Source: Streptomyces sp. SCSIO 75703
Lineage (GTDB): Bacteria > Actinomycetota > Actinomycetes > Streptomycetales > Streptomycetaceae
Length of the DNA: 64,000 bases
Assembly (NCBI RefSeq): GCF_036607905.1
Contig: NZ_CP144555.1
Coordinates: forward strand, 5,022,001-5,086,000
Reading direction: 5' to 3'
Notes under the pieces: model-generated
What the model was told of the DNA's origin: nothing
Database searches by the model: none
What the model saw: only the letters and a program-made list of their open reading frames with translations
Part shown: positions 1 to 8,405 of the stretch, piece by piece
Layout of the letters: every line of letters starts with the position of its first letter
Numbering within the stretch: the stretch's first letter is position 1
Position numbers and translations under genes: made by a program

Positions 1-763
1 ACTGCGTGATGGTGATCAGCTCGCAGCCCGCGTCGTGGAGCTGCCGCAGCGCCTCGCCGACCTCCTCGCGGGTCTCGCCCATGCCGAGGATGAGGTTGGA
101 CTTGGTGACCAGCCCGTGGTCGCGGGCGTCGGTGAGGACCTTCAGGGAGCGCTCGTAGCGGAAGCCGGGGCGGATGCGCTTGAAGATCCGGGGCACCGTC
201 TCGACGTTGTGCGCGAAGACCTCGGGGCGGGAGTCGAAGACCTCGCGCAGCAGCTCGGGGACCGCGTTGAAGTCGGGGGCGAGCAGTTCGACCTTGGTCC
301 GGCCGTCCGCGCGCCCCTCCGTCTGCCGGTGGATCTGGCGGACCGTCTCGGCGTAGAGCCAGGCACCGCCGTCCGGGAGGTCGTCGCGGGCGACGCCGGT
401 GATCGTGGCGTAGTTGAGGTCCATGGTGACCACGGACTCGCCGACCCGGCGCGGCTCGTCACGGTCGAGCGCCTCGGGCTTGCCGGTGTCGATCTGGCAG
501 AAGTCGCAGCGCCGGGTGCACTGGTCGCCGCCGATGAGGAAGGTCGCCTCGCGGTCCTCCCAGCATTCGTAGATGTTGGGGCAGCCGGCTTCCTGGCAGA
601 CCGTGTGCAGGCCCTCGCTCTTCACGAGGTTCTGCATCTTGGTGTACTCGGGGCCCATTTTCGCCCGGGTCTTGATCCACTCGGGCTTGCGCTCGATGGG
701 GGTCTGGCTGTTGCGGACCTCCAGGCGCAGCATCTTGCGTCCGTCGGGTGCGACTGCGGACAC
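1..763 (-). CDS. lipA: Lipoyl synthase LipA (partial, 3' end outside window)
   Basis: Radical-SAM enzyme that inserts two sulfurs into octanoyl groups on E2 and H proteins, completing lipoate. The visible 254 codons carry the N-terminal auxiliary-cluster cysteines (VCQEAGCPNIYECW) and the radical SAM motif CTRRCDFC. The GTG at 763 gives the usual actinobacterial start (SAVAPDGRKMLRLEVRN). The reading frame is still open at position 1, near ELITITQ, so roughly the last 70-80 residues lie outside the window. It follows lipB on the same strand after 116 bases, so the two are probably co-transcribed. The pyruvate dehydrogenase E2 encoded at 13.6-15.4 kb is an obvious client. Confidence 0.97.
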   Translation of the reverse strand, partial: MSAVAPDGRKMLRLEVRNSQTPIERKPEWIKTRAKMGPEYTKMQNLVKSEGLHTVCQEAGCPNIYECWEDREATFLIGGDQCTRRCDFCQIDTGKPEALDRDEPRRVGESVVTMDLNYATITGVARDDLPDGGAWLYAETVRQIHRQTEGRADGRTKVELLAPDFNAVPELLREVFDSRPEVFAHNVETVPRIFKRIRPGFRYERSLKVLTDARDHGLVTKSNLILGMGETREEVGEALRQLHDAGCELITITQ

Positions 764-879
764 GTCGGCTCCCTAGCTTCGATTCTTCGGCGTACACCAG
801 GGTACGCCCGTGATGGGCGGGCTCTGCGGTGAGGCCAACCTCAGACCCAGGGGGTGCATTCCCCGGAACGGGTGAACGG

Positions 880-1749
880 TCAAGCCGACGCCTTCTCGGG
901 CCGCCCGTCCGCCGCGGCGGGCCCGGGGGCCCCGGGGGCGGCGGGCGGCTCCCCGCTCGCCGGCTTCTCGATCACGCGCGGCCGGAGGTCGGCGTGTTCC
1001 AGGACGTCGCGCAGATGCCGCTCGACCACGGGGAGCACCTCGTCGAGGGTGACCTCGCGGCCCAGCTCGTTCGCCAGGGAGGCGACCCCGGCGTCCCGGA
1101 TGCCGCACGGGATGATCCGGTCGAACCACTTGTTGTCCGGGTTCACGTTCAGGGCGAAGCCGTGCATGGTGACGCCCTTGGCGACCCGGATGCCGATCGC
1201 GGCGATCTTGCGGTCCTCGCCGCGCTGGCCCGCGTTGGAGGGCGCGTACTCCGGGCCGTTGAGCCGGGGGTCGAACTCGTCGTCGGTGAGGCGGGGGTCG
1301 AAGTCCAGGGAGAGCCCGCCGGGCGAGGGGCGCTGCCCGACCGGGTCGCCGAGCACCCACACGCCGCTGCGGCCCTCGACCCGGGTGGTCTCCAGCCCGA
1401 ACTCCGCGCAGGTGCGGATCAGGGCCTCCTCCAGCCGCCGGACGTGGGCGACCACGTCCACCGGACGGGGCAGCTTCTGGATCGGGTAGCCCACGAGCTG
1501 GCCGGGGCCGTGCCAGGTGATCTTGCCGCCGCGGTCCACGTCGATGACCGGGGTGCCGTCCAGGGGACGTTCGCCGGCCTCGGTGCGCCGGCCGGCCGTG
1601 TAGACCGGCGGGTGCTCCAGGAGGATCACGGTGTCGGGGACCTCGTCGGCGAAGCGCGCCGCGTGCACCCGGCGCTGCTCGTCCCAGGCCACCCGGTAGT
1701 CCACGGCGTCGGCTCCGAAGCCCATCCGGACGAACCGCACCTCGCTCAC
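880..1749 (-). CDS. lipB: Lipoyl(octanoyl) transferase LipB
   Basis: Transfers octanoate from acyl carrier protein to lipoyl domains, the step before LipA. The 289-residue protein shows the family landmarks: RRTEAGERPLDGTP, GPGQLVGYPI, the AIGIRVAKGVTMHG segment with the active-site lysine, and IIPCGI with the catalytic cysteine. I chose the GTG at 1749 because GGGAGG lies about 7 bases upstream. A longer frame to 1800 adds an unconserved Arg-rich stretch with no ribosome site. The protein has a C-terminal Pro/Ala-rich tail. It is upstream of lipA on the same strand and divergent from the regulator that starts at 2006. Confidence 0.96.
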   Translation of the reverse strand: MSEVRFVRMGFGADAVDYRVAWDEQRRVHAARFADEVPDTVILLEHPPVYTAGRRTEAGERPLDGTPVIDVDRGGKITWHGPGQLVGYPIQKLPRPVDVVAHVRRLEEALIRTCAEFGLETTRVEGRSGVWVLGDPVGQRPSPGGLSLDFDPRLTDDEFDPRLNGPEYAPSNAGQRGEDRKIAAIGIRVAKGVTMHGFALNVNPDNKWFDRIIPCGIRDAGVASLANELGREVTLDEVLPVVERHLRDVLEHADLRPRVIEKPASGEPPAAPGAPGPAAADGRPEKASA

Positions 1750-2005
1750 GCCCAGCACCTCCCTGCAAGGGTCGTCGGGCACGCGCCGTGCCCACGCCAC
1801 TGTACGTCCGGCGGCCGGACCGGGAGCCGGGGGCCATTCCCGTCAGCTCCGCATTCAATCCTCACACGATCGGATGAATGCCTGGCGAAGTGTGCGATAG
1901 CTCGCTCACTCTCCGCTACATTCGCGCCGACCAAGAGGCCATCAGGGCTGCTCACAGGCGCTCCGGGTGATCGAACGCCCGGAAGGCAGGAGACCGCACA
2001 GCACC

Positions 2006-3469
2006 ATGACGGAACGACCCGCGCAGCGCACCCCCAACCGCCAGCTAGCCGCACTCATCGCCGAAGCGGGGTTCTCCAACGCGGGTCTCGCACGTCGCGT
2101 CGACCAGCTCGGACTCGAACACGGCCTGGACCTCAGATACGACAAGACGTCCGTCACCCGCTGGCTCCGCGGTCAACAACCCCGCGGCACCACCCCCGCC
2201 CTCATCGCCGAGGTCTTCACCCGGCGCCTGGGCCGCCGGCTCACCGCCCAGGACCTCGGCCTGGACGCGTGCGCGCCCGTGTACGCGGGCCTGGAGTTCG
2301 CCGCCACACCGGAGGAGGCCGTCGACATCGTCGGCGGACTGTGGCGCAAGGACTCCGGCAGCCACGCCGAACTGCGGAAGATCGCCTTCACCCCGGCCGG
2401 GCTCGTCGTGCCCAGCCGGGACTGGCTGATCGGCCGCCCCGACGAGCGGGTGGCCCGCGCCGAGGTGCCCGTGCGCATCCCGGCCCAGGGCCGGCCCGCG
2501 CCCCCGAGGGCCGGCACCGCCCCCGACCCCACCCGCCGGCGCACCGCGGCCGAGCGCGTCCCCGGCCAGCGCGTCACCGGCGGCGACCTCGCCGCACTCC
2601 GCTCGGTCGGCGAGCTGTTCCGCAGCCTCGACGACCGGTACGGCGGCGGCCACGCCCGCCAGGCCCTCGTCCGCTACCTGGAGCACGAGCTGGAGCCCAT
2701 GCTGCGCGGCACCTACGGGGAGCAGACCGGCCGCCGGCTGTTCGCCGCCGCCGCCGACCTGACCCGGCTGGCCGGCTGGACCTCGTACGACATCGCCGCG
2801 CACGGGCTCGCCCAGCGCTACTTCGTGCAGGCGCTGCGCCTCGCCCAGGCCGCGGGCGACCGGGCCTACGGCAGCTACGTGCTGGTCACCATGAGCCGCC
2901 AGGCGGTCTACCTGGGCCACGGGCGCGAGGCGGGCCAGCTCGCGCGGGTGGCGCAGCAGGGCGTGGGCACCTCCGCCCCGCCCGTCGTGCAGACGCTGCT
3001 GCACGCCGCCGAGGCCCGCGCGCACGCCGTGCTCGGCGAGGTACGGGCCTGCACGGCCGCCCTGGTCCGGGCGGAGCGGACCATGGAGACGGCCCGGCCC
3101 GGTGACGAGGTGCCGTACTGGGCGCGGTTCTTCGACGAGGCCCAGCTCGCCGACGAACTGGGCCACTGCCACCGCGACCTCCAGCAGTTCCGCGCCGCCG
3201 CCCAGTACGCGGAGCGCTCGCTGCACCTGCGCTCCCCGGTCCACGCCCGCAGCCGGCTCTTCTGCCGGATCGTGCTCGCCACCGCCCGCCTGGGCCTCGG
3301 CGAACTCGACCAGGCGTGCCAGCTCGCCGCCGAGGCGGCCGCGCAGGCGGCGGAGATGCGCTCGGTGCGCGCCACGGAGTACGTGCGCGACTTCGAGCGC
3401 CGGCTGGAGCCGTACAGGGACGCGGCGCCCGTGCGTGGATACCGGGACCGCGTGGCCGCCCTGGGCTAG
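2006..3469 (+). CDS. XRE-like transcriptional regulator with TPR-like C-terminus
   Basis: A 487-residue protein of the Streptomyces regulator type that pairs an N-terminal helix-turn-helix with a long alpha-helical region. Residues about 8-60 (RQLAALIAEAGFSNAGLARRV, then TSVTRWLRGQQPRG) fit an HTH fold. A Pro/Arg-rich linker spans about residues 155-190. The remainder is Ala-rich paired helices resembling TPR repeats, as in NsdA-like developmental or antibiotic regulators, which is family knowledge and not proof. The ATG at 2006 follows GGCAGGAGACC. An in-frame GTG at 1967 is possible. It is divergent from lipB and monocistronic, ending at a strong hairpin. Its target is unknown. Confidence 0.82.
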   Translation: MTERPAQRTPNRQLAALIAEAGFSNAGLARRVDQLGLEHGLDLRYDKTSVTRWLRGQQPRGTTPALIAEVFTRRLGRRLTAQDLGLDACAPVYAGLEFAATPEEAVDIVGGLWRKDSGSHAELRKIAFTPAGLVVPSRDWLIGRPDERVARAEVPVRIPAQGRPAPPRAGTAPDPTRRRTAAERVPGQRVTGGDLAALRSVGELFRSLDDRYGGGHARQALVRYLEHELEPMLRGTYGEQTGRRLFAAAADLTRLAGWTSYDIAAHGLAQRYFVQALRLAQAAGDRAYGSYVLVTMSRQAVYLGHGREAGQLARVAQQGVGTSAPPVVQTLLHAAEARAHAVLGEVRACTAALVRAERTMETARPGDEVPYWARFFDEAQLADELGHCHRDLQQFRAAAQYAERSLHLRSPVHARSRLFCRIVLATARLGLGELDQACQLAAEAAAQAAEMRSVRATEYVRDFERRLEPYRDAAPVRGYRDRVAALG

Positions 3470-3507
3470 CCACCGGTCCCGGCGCGAGAGGCCGCCGGGG
3501 CCGTCAC

Positions 3508-3545
3508 GGGGAGCGGGCCGGTTTCGCCGACGTGGCCCGCTCCCC
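3508..3545. terminator. Bidirectional hairpin terminator
   Basis: A perfect 12-bp stem (GGGGAGCGGGCC at 3508-3519 with GGCCCGCTCCCC at 3534-3545) and a 14-base loop lies between two convergent genes ending at 3469 and 3644. No T-run follows, which is normal for Streptomyces. Confidence 0.75.
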
Positions 3546-3643
3546 GCGGCGGTCCGGCGGAACCCGCGCGGCGCGGCGCCCCGCGGCGCCGCCCGGCCGC
3601 ACGCCGCCCGCGTGCGGTCCGGACGGGGCACCGCGGCGACGCC

Positions 3644-5101
3644 CTACGCGGCGCGGGCCGTGGGCAGCGGTTCGGCCCGGTCCATCGGCCGGCCGGCGCC
3701 CAGGTCGGCCAGGATCGCCGCCGAGGCCCGGTGCGCCGAGTACAGCGCGCCCTGGACGGTGCTGGTGTCGCGGTGGTCGCCGCACACGTACAGCCCGGCC
3801 AGCAGCCGCACCGGGCGGCGCAGATCGTGCGGCGGGCGCATCACGGGCACGGCGTCGGCCGTGTGGTGGACGGCGAGGGTCTCCCAGCGCGTGGTGGGGG
3901 CGCCGTACAGCCGGGCGAGGTGCCCGCGCACGGCGTCGTCCACGTCCGCCGGGGGCGGCCCGAGCACCGTGGACGAGACCAGGGCACGCCCGGCCGGGGC
4001 GCGGGACGGGTCCACCTGGCTCACCACCGCCGTGTGGGCGACCGGCCCGCCGCGGTCCGCGTCCAGCAGCAGGGAGGTGCCGGTCGGCGGCGGGTCCTCC
4101 GTCGTGTGGTGCACCACCGTCACCGGGTGGAACTCCGGCACCCGCAGCCCCGGCAGCAGTTCGGCGGCGGCGCGGGCGTCGGTCGCCACCAGCACCGCGC
4201 GGCAGCGGAAGACGCCGTGCTCGGCGGTGGCCACGGCGTTGGTGGCGACCGAGGTGACCCGCACGCCGGTGTGCACGGTGCCCGGCGGCAGCGTCCGCGC
4301 CAGCAGCTCCGGCACGGCGTCCGCGCCGCCCTCCGGCAGCCACAGCCGCCCGCGCGCGAAGGAGCGCAGCGCGAGGTCGGCGCACCGGCTGGAGGTGGTC
4401 AGGTCCGGATCGCACAGCAGCGCGGCGAGCAGCGGGCGCAGGAATCCGCCGATCGTGCGGGTCGGCAGCCCGCGCAGCACCAGCGCCTCGGCCGCGGGCA
4501 GCTCCGGGCGGGCCAGCAGCCGTTCCACCGGGGTGCCGGCGAGCCGGGTGAGCGCGGCCCGCAGTCTCAGGGGCGCCACCAGACCGAGCGAGCGGGCCCG
4601 CGCCGGGCCGCCCTCGCCGCCCGGGGCGTCCGCCGGGAGCGGGACGAGGGGCGCCGGGGCGCTCGCGGACCGGGACGCGGCGCCGAGGGGGCCGGCGAGG
4701 ACCCCCGAGGGCACCGGCCTCCCCGGCGCCGACCGGGGGGCGCTCGCCAAGGCCCGTACCGCATGGAGTGCGCCCCTTGCGCCCCCCGCGCCCGCGGGCG
4801 CGCCCGCGCGATGCCGGCGACCCTCGCTGTGCAGCAGGACCCCGGGGGCGTACGGGAGGAGCGTGAGGCCCTCCAGGCCCGGGGTGAGGGCGAGTTCGGG
4901 GTACGCGGCCGACAGGGGCCGGCCGATCCGGTCGAGCCGGAAACCGTCGACCTTCTCGGTCGCCATCCGGCCGCCCACCGTGTGGGACGCCTCCAGGACC
5001 GTCGTCGACACTCCTGCGCTGATCAGCCGATGCGCCGTGGCGAGTCCGGCGATCCCGGCCCCCACGACGACGACGTCCGCCTGGTACGCGGGCTCATGCA
5101 C
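3644..5101 (-). CDS. FAD-dependent amine oxidase / protoporphyrinogen-oxidase-like oxidoreductase
   Basis: A 485-residue flavoprotein. The N-terminus has the dinucleotide-binding motif VVVGAGIAGLATAHRL followed by the conserved acidic residue in VLEAS and the amine-oxidase GGRM motif. The C-terminus has the second FAD contact LYVCGDHRDTSTVQGALYSAHRAS. This architecture is typical of NAD(P)-binding, FAD-dependent monoamine, phytoene or protoporphyrinogen oxidases. The substrate cannot be read from the sequence. The GTG at 5101 follows AGGAGGG. Residues about 90-170 are a low-complexity Pro/Ala/Gly insert within the substrate domain. The next gene upstream on the same strand is the epimerase at 5337, 235 bases away. 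Confidence 0.87.
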   Translation of the reverse strand: MHEPAYQADVVVVGAGIAGLATAHRLISAGVSTTVLEASHTVGGRMATEKVDGFRLDRIGRPLSAAYPELALTPGLEGLTLLPYAPGVLLHSEGRRHRAGAPAGAGGARGALHAVRALASAPRSAPGRPVPSGVLAGPLGAASRSASAPAPLVPLPADAPGGEGGPARARSLGLVAPLRLRAALTRLAGTPVERLLARPELPAAEALVLRGLPTRTIGGFLRPLLAALLCDPDLTTSSRCADLALRSFARGRLWLPEGGADAVPELLARTLPPGTVHTGVRVTSVATNAVATAEHGVFRCRAVLVATDARAAAELLPGLRVPEFHPVTVVHHTTEDPPPTGTSLLLDADRGGPVAHTAVVSQVDPSRAPAGRALVSSTVLGPPPADVDDAVRGHLARLYGAPTTRWETLAVHHTADAVPVMRPPHDLRRPVRLLAGLYVCGDHRDTSTVQGALYSAHRASAAILADLGAGRPMDRAEPLPTARAA

Positions 5102-5336
5102 GTGCCCTCCTAGGGTGCGCGGCCGCTGGAGACGTCCTGCCCCCAACCGGCACGAGGGATACCCGAGTTCGTGACGAGCGTAGGGCCGCGGCGGCCCGGC
5201 GGGAGTCGCGCGGAGACAGGGCACGGTCGCACACCGGTCGCATGCCCGCCCGCCGCCGGGACCCCCGGCCGCGCCCCCGTGCCGCCCCCGGCGCGAAGCG
5301 CCTCGGCCGGGGCGGGCCGCGCGGCACGGGCCGGGG

Positions 5337-6239
5337 CTACACCGCCGCGCGGATCGCGCCGTCGATCTCCGGGAAGGCGAAGCGGAAGCCCGACTCCAGG
5401 AGGCGGGCGGGCAGGACGCGGGCGCTGCCCAGCACGTCGGCGGCGAGTTCGCCGAGGACGGCGCGCAGCACCGGCGCCGGGACCGGGAAGGGCGTGGGAC
5501 GGTGCAGGACACGCCCCATCGCCCGGGTGACCTCGCGGTTCGTCACCGGGTGCGGGGCCGTGAGGTTGAACGGACCGGACAGGTCCGCGCGGTCCAGCAG
5601 GTGCCGCAGCGCGGCCACCTCGTCGTGCAGCGCCACGAACGACCAGTACTGCGAGCCGTCGCCCAGCCGCCCGCCGAGACCCGCCCGGAACAGCGGGAAC
5701 AGCCGCCCCCACGCGCCCCCGGCCCGGCTGACCACCAGCCCCGTGCGGGCGAACACCGTGCGCACCCCCGCCTCCCGGGCCGGTGCCGCCGCGGCCTCCC
5801 AGGCCACGCAGAGCGAGGGCAGGAAGCCATCCCCGGCGGGGGCGCTCTCGTCGACGCTCCGCGCGCCGGTGTCGCCGTAGTAGCCGATCGCGCTGCCGTT
5901 CAGGAAGACGCGGGGGCGCACCGCCGGCTCCAGCGCGGCCAGCGCCTCGGCGAGCGCCGTCGTGCCGCCCACCCGGCTGCCGAGGAGACGCGCCTTGTAC
6001 GCCTCCGTCCAGCGGTGGTCGCCGATCCCCGCCCCGGCCAGGTTGACCACCGCGTCAAGGCCGGCCAGGGCCGAGGCGTCCATCCGGCCGCTCTCGGGAT
6101 CCCAGCGGAACTCGTCCGCCCCCCGGGGTTCACGACGCACCAGGCGCACCACCTCGTGCCCGTCCGCGACCAGCGACCGCACCAGTGCGCCGCCGATGAC
6201 CCCGGACGCGCCGGCCACCACGATTCGGGAAGGTTCCAT
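5337..6239 (-). CDS. TIGR01777-type NAD-dependent epimerase/dehydratase (YfcH-like)
   Basis: A 300-residue SDR-superfamily protein. IVVAGASGVIGGALVRSL near the start is the Rossmann glycine motif. VVNLAGAGIGDHRW, NGSAIGYYGDTG (catalytic YxxxG variant) and the C-terminal domain with NLTAPHPVTNREV and RVLPARLLESGFRF identify the TIGR01777/DUF1731 family, homologous to E. coli YfcH. The reaction is not established for the family. The ATG at 6239 is the first start giving a normal N-terminus. It is divergent from the GNAT gene at 6313 with only 73 bases between starts, so the two promoters must overlap or abut. Confidence 0.93.
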   Translation of the reverse strand: MEPSRIVVAGASGVIGGALVRSLVADGHEVVRLVRREPRGADEFRWDPESGRMDASALAGLDAVVNLAGAGIGDHRWTEAYKARLLGSRVGGTTALAEALAALEPAVRPRVFLNGSAIGYYGDTGARSVDESAPAGDGFLPSLCVAWEAAAAPAREAGVRTVFARTGLVVSRAGGAWGRLFPLFRAGLGGRLGDGSQYWSFVALHDEVAALRHLLDRADLSGPFNLTAPHPVTNREVTRAMGRVLHRPTPFPVPAPVLRAVLGELAADVLGSARVLPARLLESGFRFAFPEIDGAIRAAV

Positions 6240-6312
6240 GCGCCCATCCTGCCGGGCGCCACCCGGAAAAAACCCGGCCGGCGCCCGGGACACGCGCCGT
6301 ACAGTGACCGTC

Positions 6313-6810
6313 ATGTCCGTACCGCACATACGCCGCGCCCGGCCACAGGACGAGGAGCCGCTGCGCCGCCTCGACCGCCTCACCTGGTCCCACCTGCACG
6401 CCGTCTCGCCGCCGCCCGGCCCCGACGAACCCTTCTTCCGCCCGACGTCCGGCCCCGACGACCACTTCGTCGCCGAACTCGACGGCGAGATCGTCGGCTA
6501 CGTCCGGATCGGCTTCCCCACGGGACTCGCCTCCAACACGCACGTCCGCCAGATCCGCGGCCTCGCCGTCTGCGACGCCGCCCGCGGCAGGGGCGCCGGA
6601 CGCGCCCTGGTCCGCGCCGCCGTCGAGGACGCCCGCCGGGCGGGCGCGCGCCGCATCACCCTGCGCGTCCTCGGCCACAACACCGCCGCGCGCAAGCTCT
6701 ACGAGTCCGAGGGCTTCGTCGTCGAGGGCGTCCAGCCGGAGGAGTTCCTGCTCGGCGGGGAGTACGTCGACGACGTGCTGATGGGACGACCGCTCGTGTC
6801 CGCCCTCTGA
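6313..6810 (+). CDS. GNAT-family N-acetyltransferase
   Basis: A 165-residue single-domain acetyltransferase. The acetyl-CoA loop is visible as QIRGLAVCDAARGRGAGRALV, and the C-terminal GHNTAARKLYESEGFVVEG is the classic strand-helix of GNAT motif B. The YxSxGF tyrosine is usually the general acid. The substrate is unknown. The ATG at 6313 sits just inside the divergent promoter region shared with the epimerase. The gene ends 67 bases before the amidase gene on the same strand. Confidence 0.94.
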   Translation: MSVPHIRRARPQDEEPLRRLDRLTWSHLHAVSPPPGPDEPFFRPTSGPDDHFVAELDGEIVGYVRIGFPTGLASNTHVRQIRGLAVCDAARGRGAGRALVRAAVEDARRAGARRITLRVLGHNTAARKLYESEGFVVEGVQPEEFLLGGEYVDDVLMGRPLVSAL

Positions 6811-6877
6811 CGGGACCGTTCCACCGGGTGGCACAGCAGCGCTCGCCGCAGGACCCAAGCGGCCCGACAGTGGGACC

Positions 6878-7732
6878 ATGCGTGTCTTCCGAGGATCGCG
6901 CGGGGCACGGAAACGGCGTTCCGCCCGCCTGTCCGGCGTGTCCCGGCTGCTGCTCGGCAGCCTCCCCGGCCTCGCCGCCGTCGCCGCCCTCTGGCTGTGC
7001 GCCGCGGGCGTGGAACGGGCCGTGTCCAGCCACGCCCGCGCCGCCGCGGCCCGTACGGCGGCGGCACGGGCCGCCACCGCCCACGCCGCCCCGCGCCCGG
7101 CCGTCGTGCCCCGCGCCCAGTGGCTGGGCGACGCCGCCCGCGACCAGCCCGAACCGCGCTACGACGACGCGGTCGTCGCCGTCTTCGTCCACCACACCGA
7201 CACGCCGAACGCCTACGACTGCGCCGACGCGCCCGGGATCATCCGCGGCCTCTACGACGGCCAGACCGACGGCCGCGACTGGGACGACCTCGGCTACAAC
7301 TTCGTCGTCGACCGCTGCGGCACCGTCTACGAGGGCCGCGCGGGCGGCATCGACCGGCCCGTCACCGGCGCCCACACCCAGGGCTTCAACCACCGCACCG
7401 CGGGCGTCGCCGCCCTCGGCACGTTCACCGAGGGCGTGCCGGTGCCGGACGCGCTGACCGAGGCGATCGCCGCGGTGGCGGCGTGGAAGCTGGGCGGCAG
7501 CGACACCGACCCGCGCACGCGCGTACGGCTCGTGTCCAGCAACGGTCACAGCCGGTACACGGCCGGGGACACCGCCACGCTGCCCGCCGTCGCGGGCCAC
7601 GACGAGGGCTACCGGACCACGTGCCCCGGGGCCGCCCTCAGCGCCCGTCTGCCCGAGATCCGCGAGCGCGCGGCGCGGCTCCAGGGCCGCACCGGGGACG
7701 AGCGCCGGGTCCAGGAGGCGGGGAGCCCGTGA
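6878..7732 (+). CDS. Secreted PGRP-type N-acetylmuramoyl-L-alanine amidase
   Basis: A 284-residue amidase_2/peptidoglycan-recognition-protein homologue that would cleave the muramoyl-L-Ala bond in peptidoglycan. An Arg-rich N-terminus followed by a hydrophobic stretch (LLLGSLPGLAAVAALWLCAAG, residues about 24-44) is a signal peptide or anchor. The PGRP fold is recognisable from VVPRAQWLGD, VFVHHTDTPN with a zinc-ligand His, DDLGYNFVVDRCGTVYEGR, VTGAHTQGFN with a second His, and VAGHDEGYRTTCPG with the third His/Cys region. The ATG at 6878 gives MRVFRGS. It converges on the DUF4240 gene. Confidence 0.93.
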   Translation: MRVFRGSRGARKRRSARLSGVSRLLLGSLPGLAAVAALWLCAAGVERAVSSHARAAAARTAAARAATAHAAPRPAVVPRAQWLGDAARDQPEPRYDDAVVAVFVHHTDTPNAYDCADAPGIIRGLYDGQTDGRDWDDLGYNFVVDRCGTVYEGRAGGIDRPVTGAHTQGFNHRTAGVAALGTFTEGVPVPDALTEAIAAVAAWKLGGSDTDPRTRVRLVSSNGHSRYTAGDTATLPAVAGHDEGYRTTCPGAALSARLPEIRERAARLQGRTGDERRVQEAGSP

Positions 7733-7784
7733 GGGGCGGGCACGGGGGCGGCGCGCCCGCGACGGGCGGGTGCGGGGCGGGCGC

Positions 7785-8306
7785 TCAGCCGGGGCCGAAC
7801 CGTTCCCAGAGCCGGGGCAGCCGCCGGGCGAGTTCCCGCTCGTCCTCCAGGTCGAGGGGGGTGCCCAGCGGTTCGGCGGGCGCGGGCGCGATGCCCAGTT
7901 CGGGGGTGACGGCGCCGGTGAGCTGCTCGTACGCCTCGTCGGCGGCGTAGCCCAGGTCCTCGCCGTCGCCGTCCAGATCCTCGTCGAAGTCGTCCAGCAG
8001 CTCCGCGAGGGCGTCCGCGTCGTGCACCGCGCCCTCGTAGACCTCGCGGCCCTGGCCGATCAGCCAGCAGCGGAAGGAGTCGAACGCGTCCTCGTCGGCC
8101 TCGTCGAGCAGGACCCGGGCGGCGGCCCACAGGTCCCAGGTGAAGGCCCGGTTGCAGCGGGCCTCGAAGTGGCGGGCGAAGTCCAGCACCAGATCCGGGT
8201 CCTTCTCCAGGAGCCGGTCCACGAGCAGGTCGGCCTGTTCCTCGGGATCGCCGCCGGCAGCCTGGCGGGTGGCGTCGACCAGCTCCCAGAACTCCGTCTC
8301 GTCCAT
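7785..8306 (-). CDS. DUF4240 domain protein
   Basis: A small acidic 173-residue protein beginning MDETEFWELVDATR, the signature opening of the DUF4240 family common in Streptomyces. The first 130 residues are helical with conserved DFARHFEARCNRAFTWDLWAAA and DDFDSFRCWLI-like segments; the tail is Pro/Leu-rich. Function is unknown. A GTG directly upstream at 8309 is an equally possible start, and neither has a strong ribosome site. It is preceded on the same strand by the WYL regulator but separated from it by a hairpin. Confidence 0.88.
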   Translation of the reverse strand: MDETEFWELVDATRQAAGGDPEEQADLLVDRLLEKDPDLVLDFARHFEARCNRAFTWDLWAAARVLLDEADEDAFDSFRCWLIGQGREVYEGAVHDADALAELLDDFDEDLDGDGEDLGYAADEAYEQLTGAVTPELGIAPAPAEPLGTPLDLEDERELARRLPRLWERFGPG

Positions 8307-8362
8307 CACGGGTACAGCATCGGCCTTGCGCGCACCCCCCGCACGCGGAGCGCCCCCGGCGA

Positions 8363-8390
8363 CCCGCCGGGCCGGCCACCGGCCGGCGGG
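8363..8390 (-). terminator. Putative terminator of the WYL regulator gene
   Basis: CCCGCCGG (8363-8370) pairs with CCGGCGGG (8383-8390), with an inner CCGG/CCGG stem. It lies just downstream of the minus-strand gene that ends at 8406. Confidence 0.55.
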
Positions 8391-8405
8391 GCGAGCCGCC
8401 GCCCG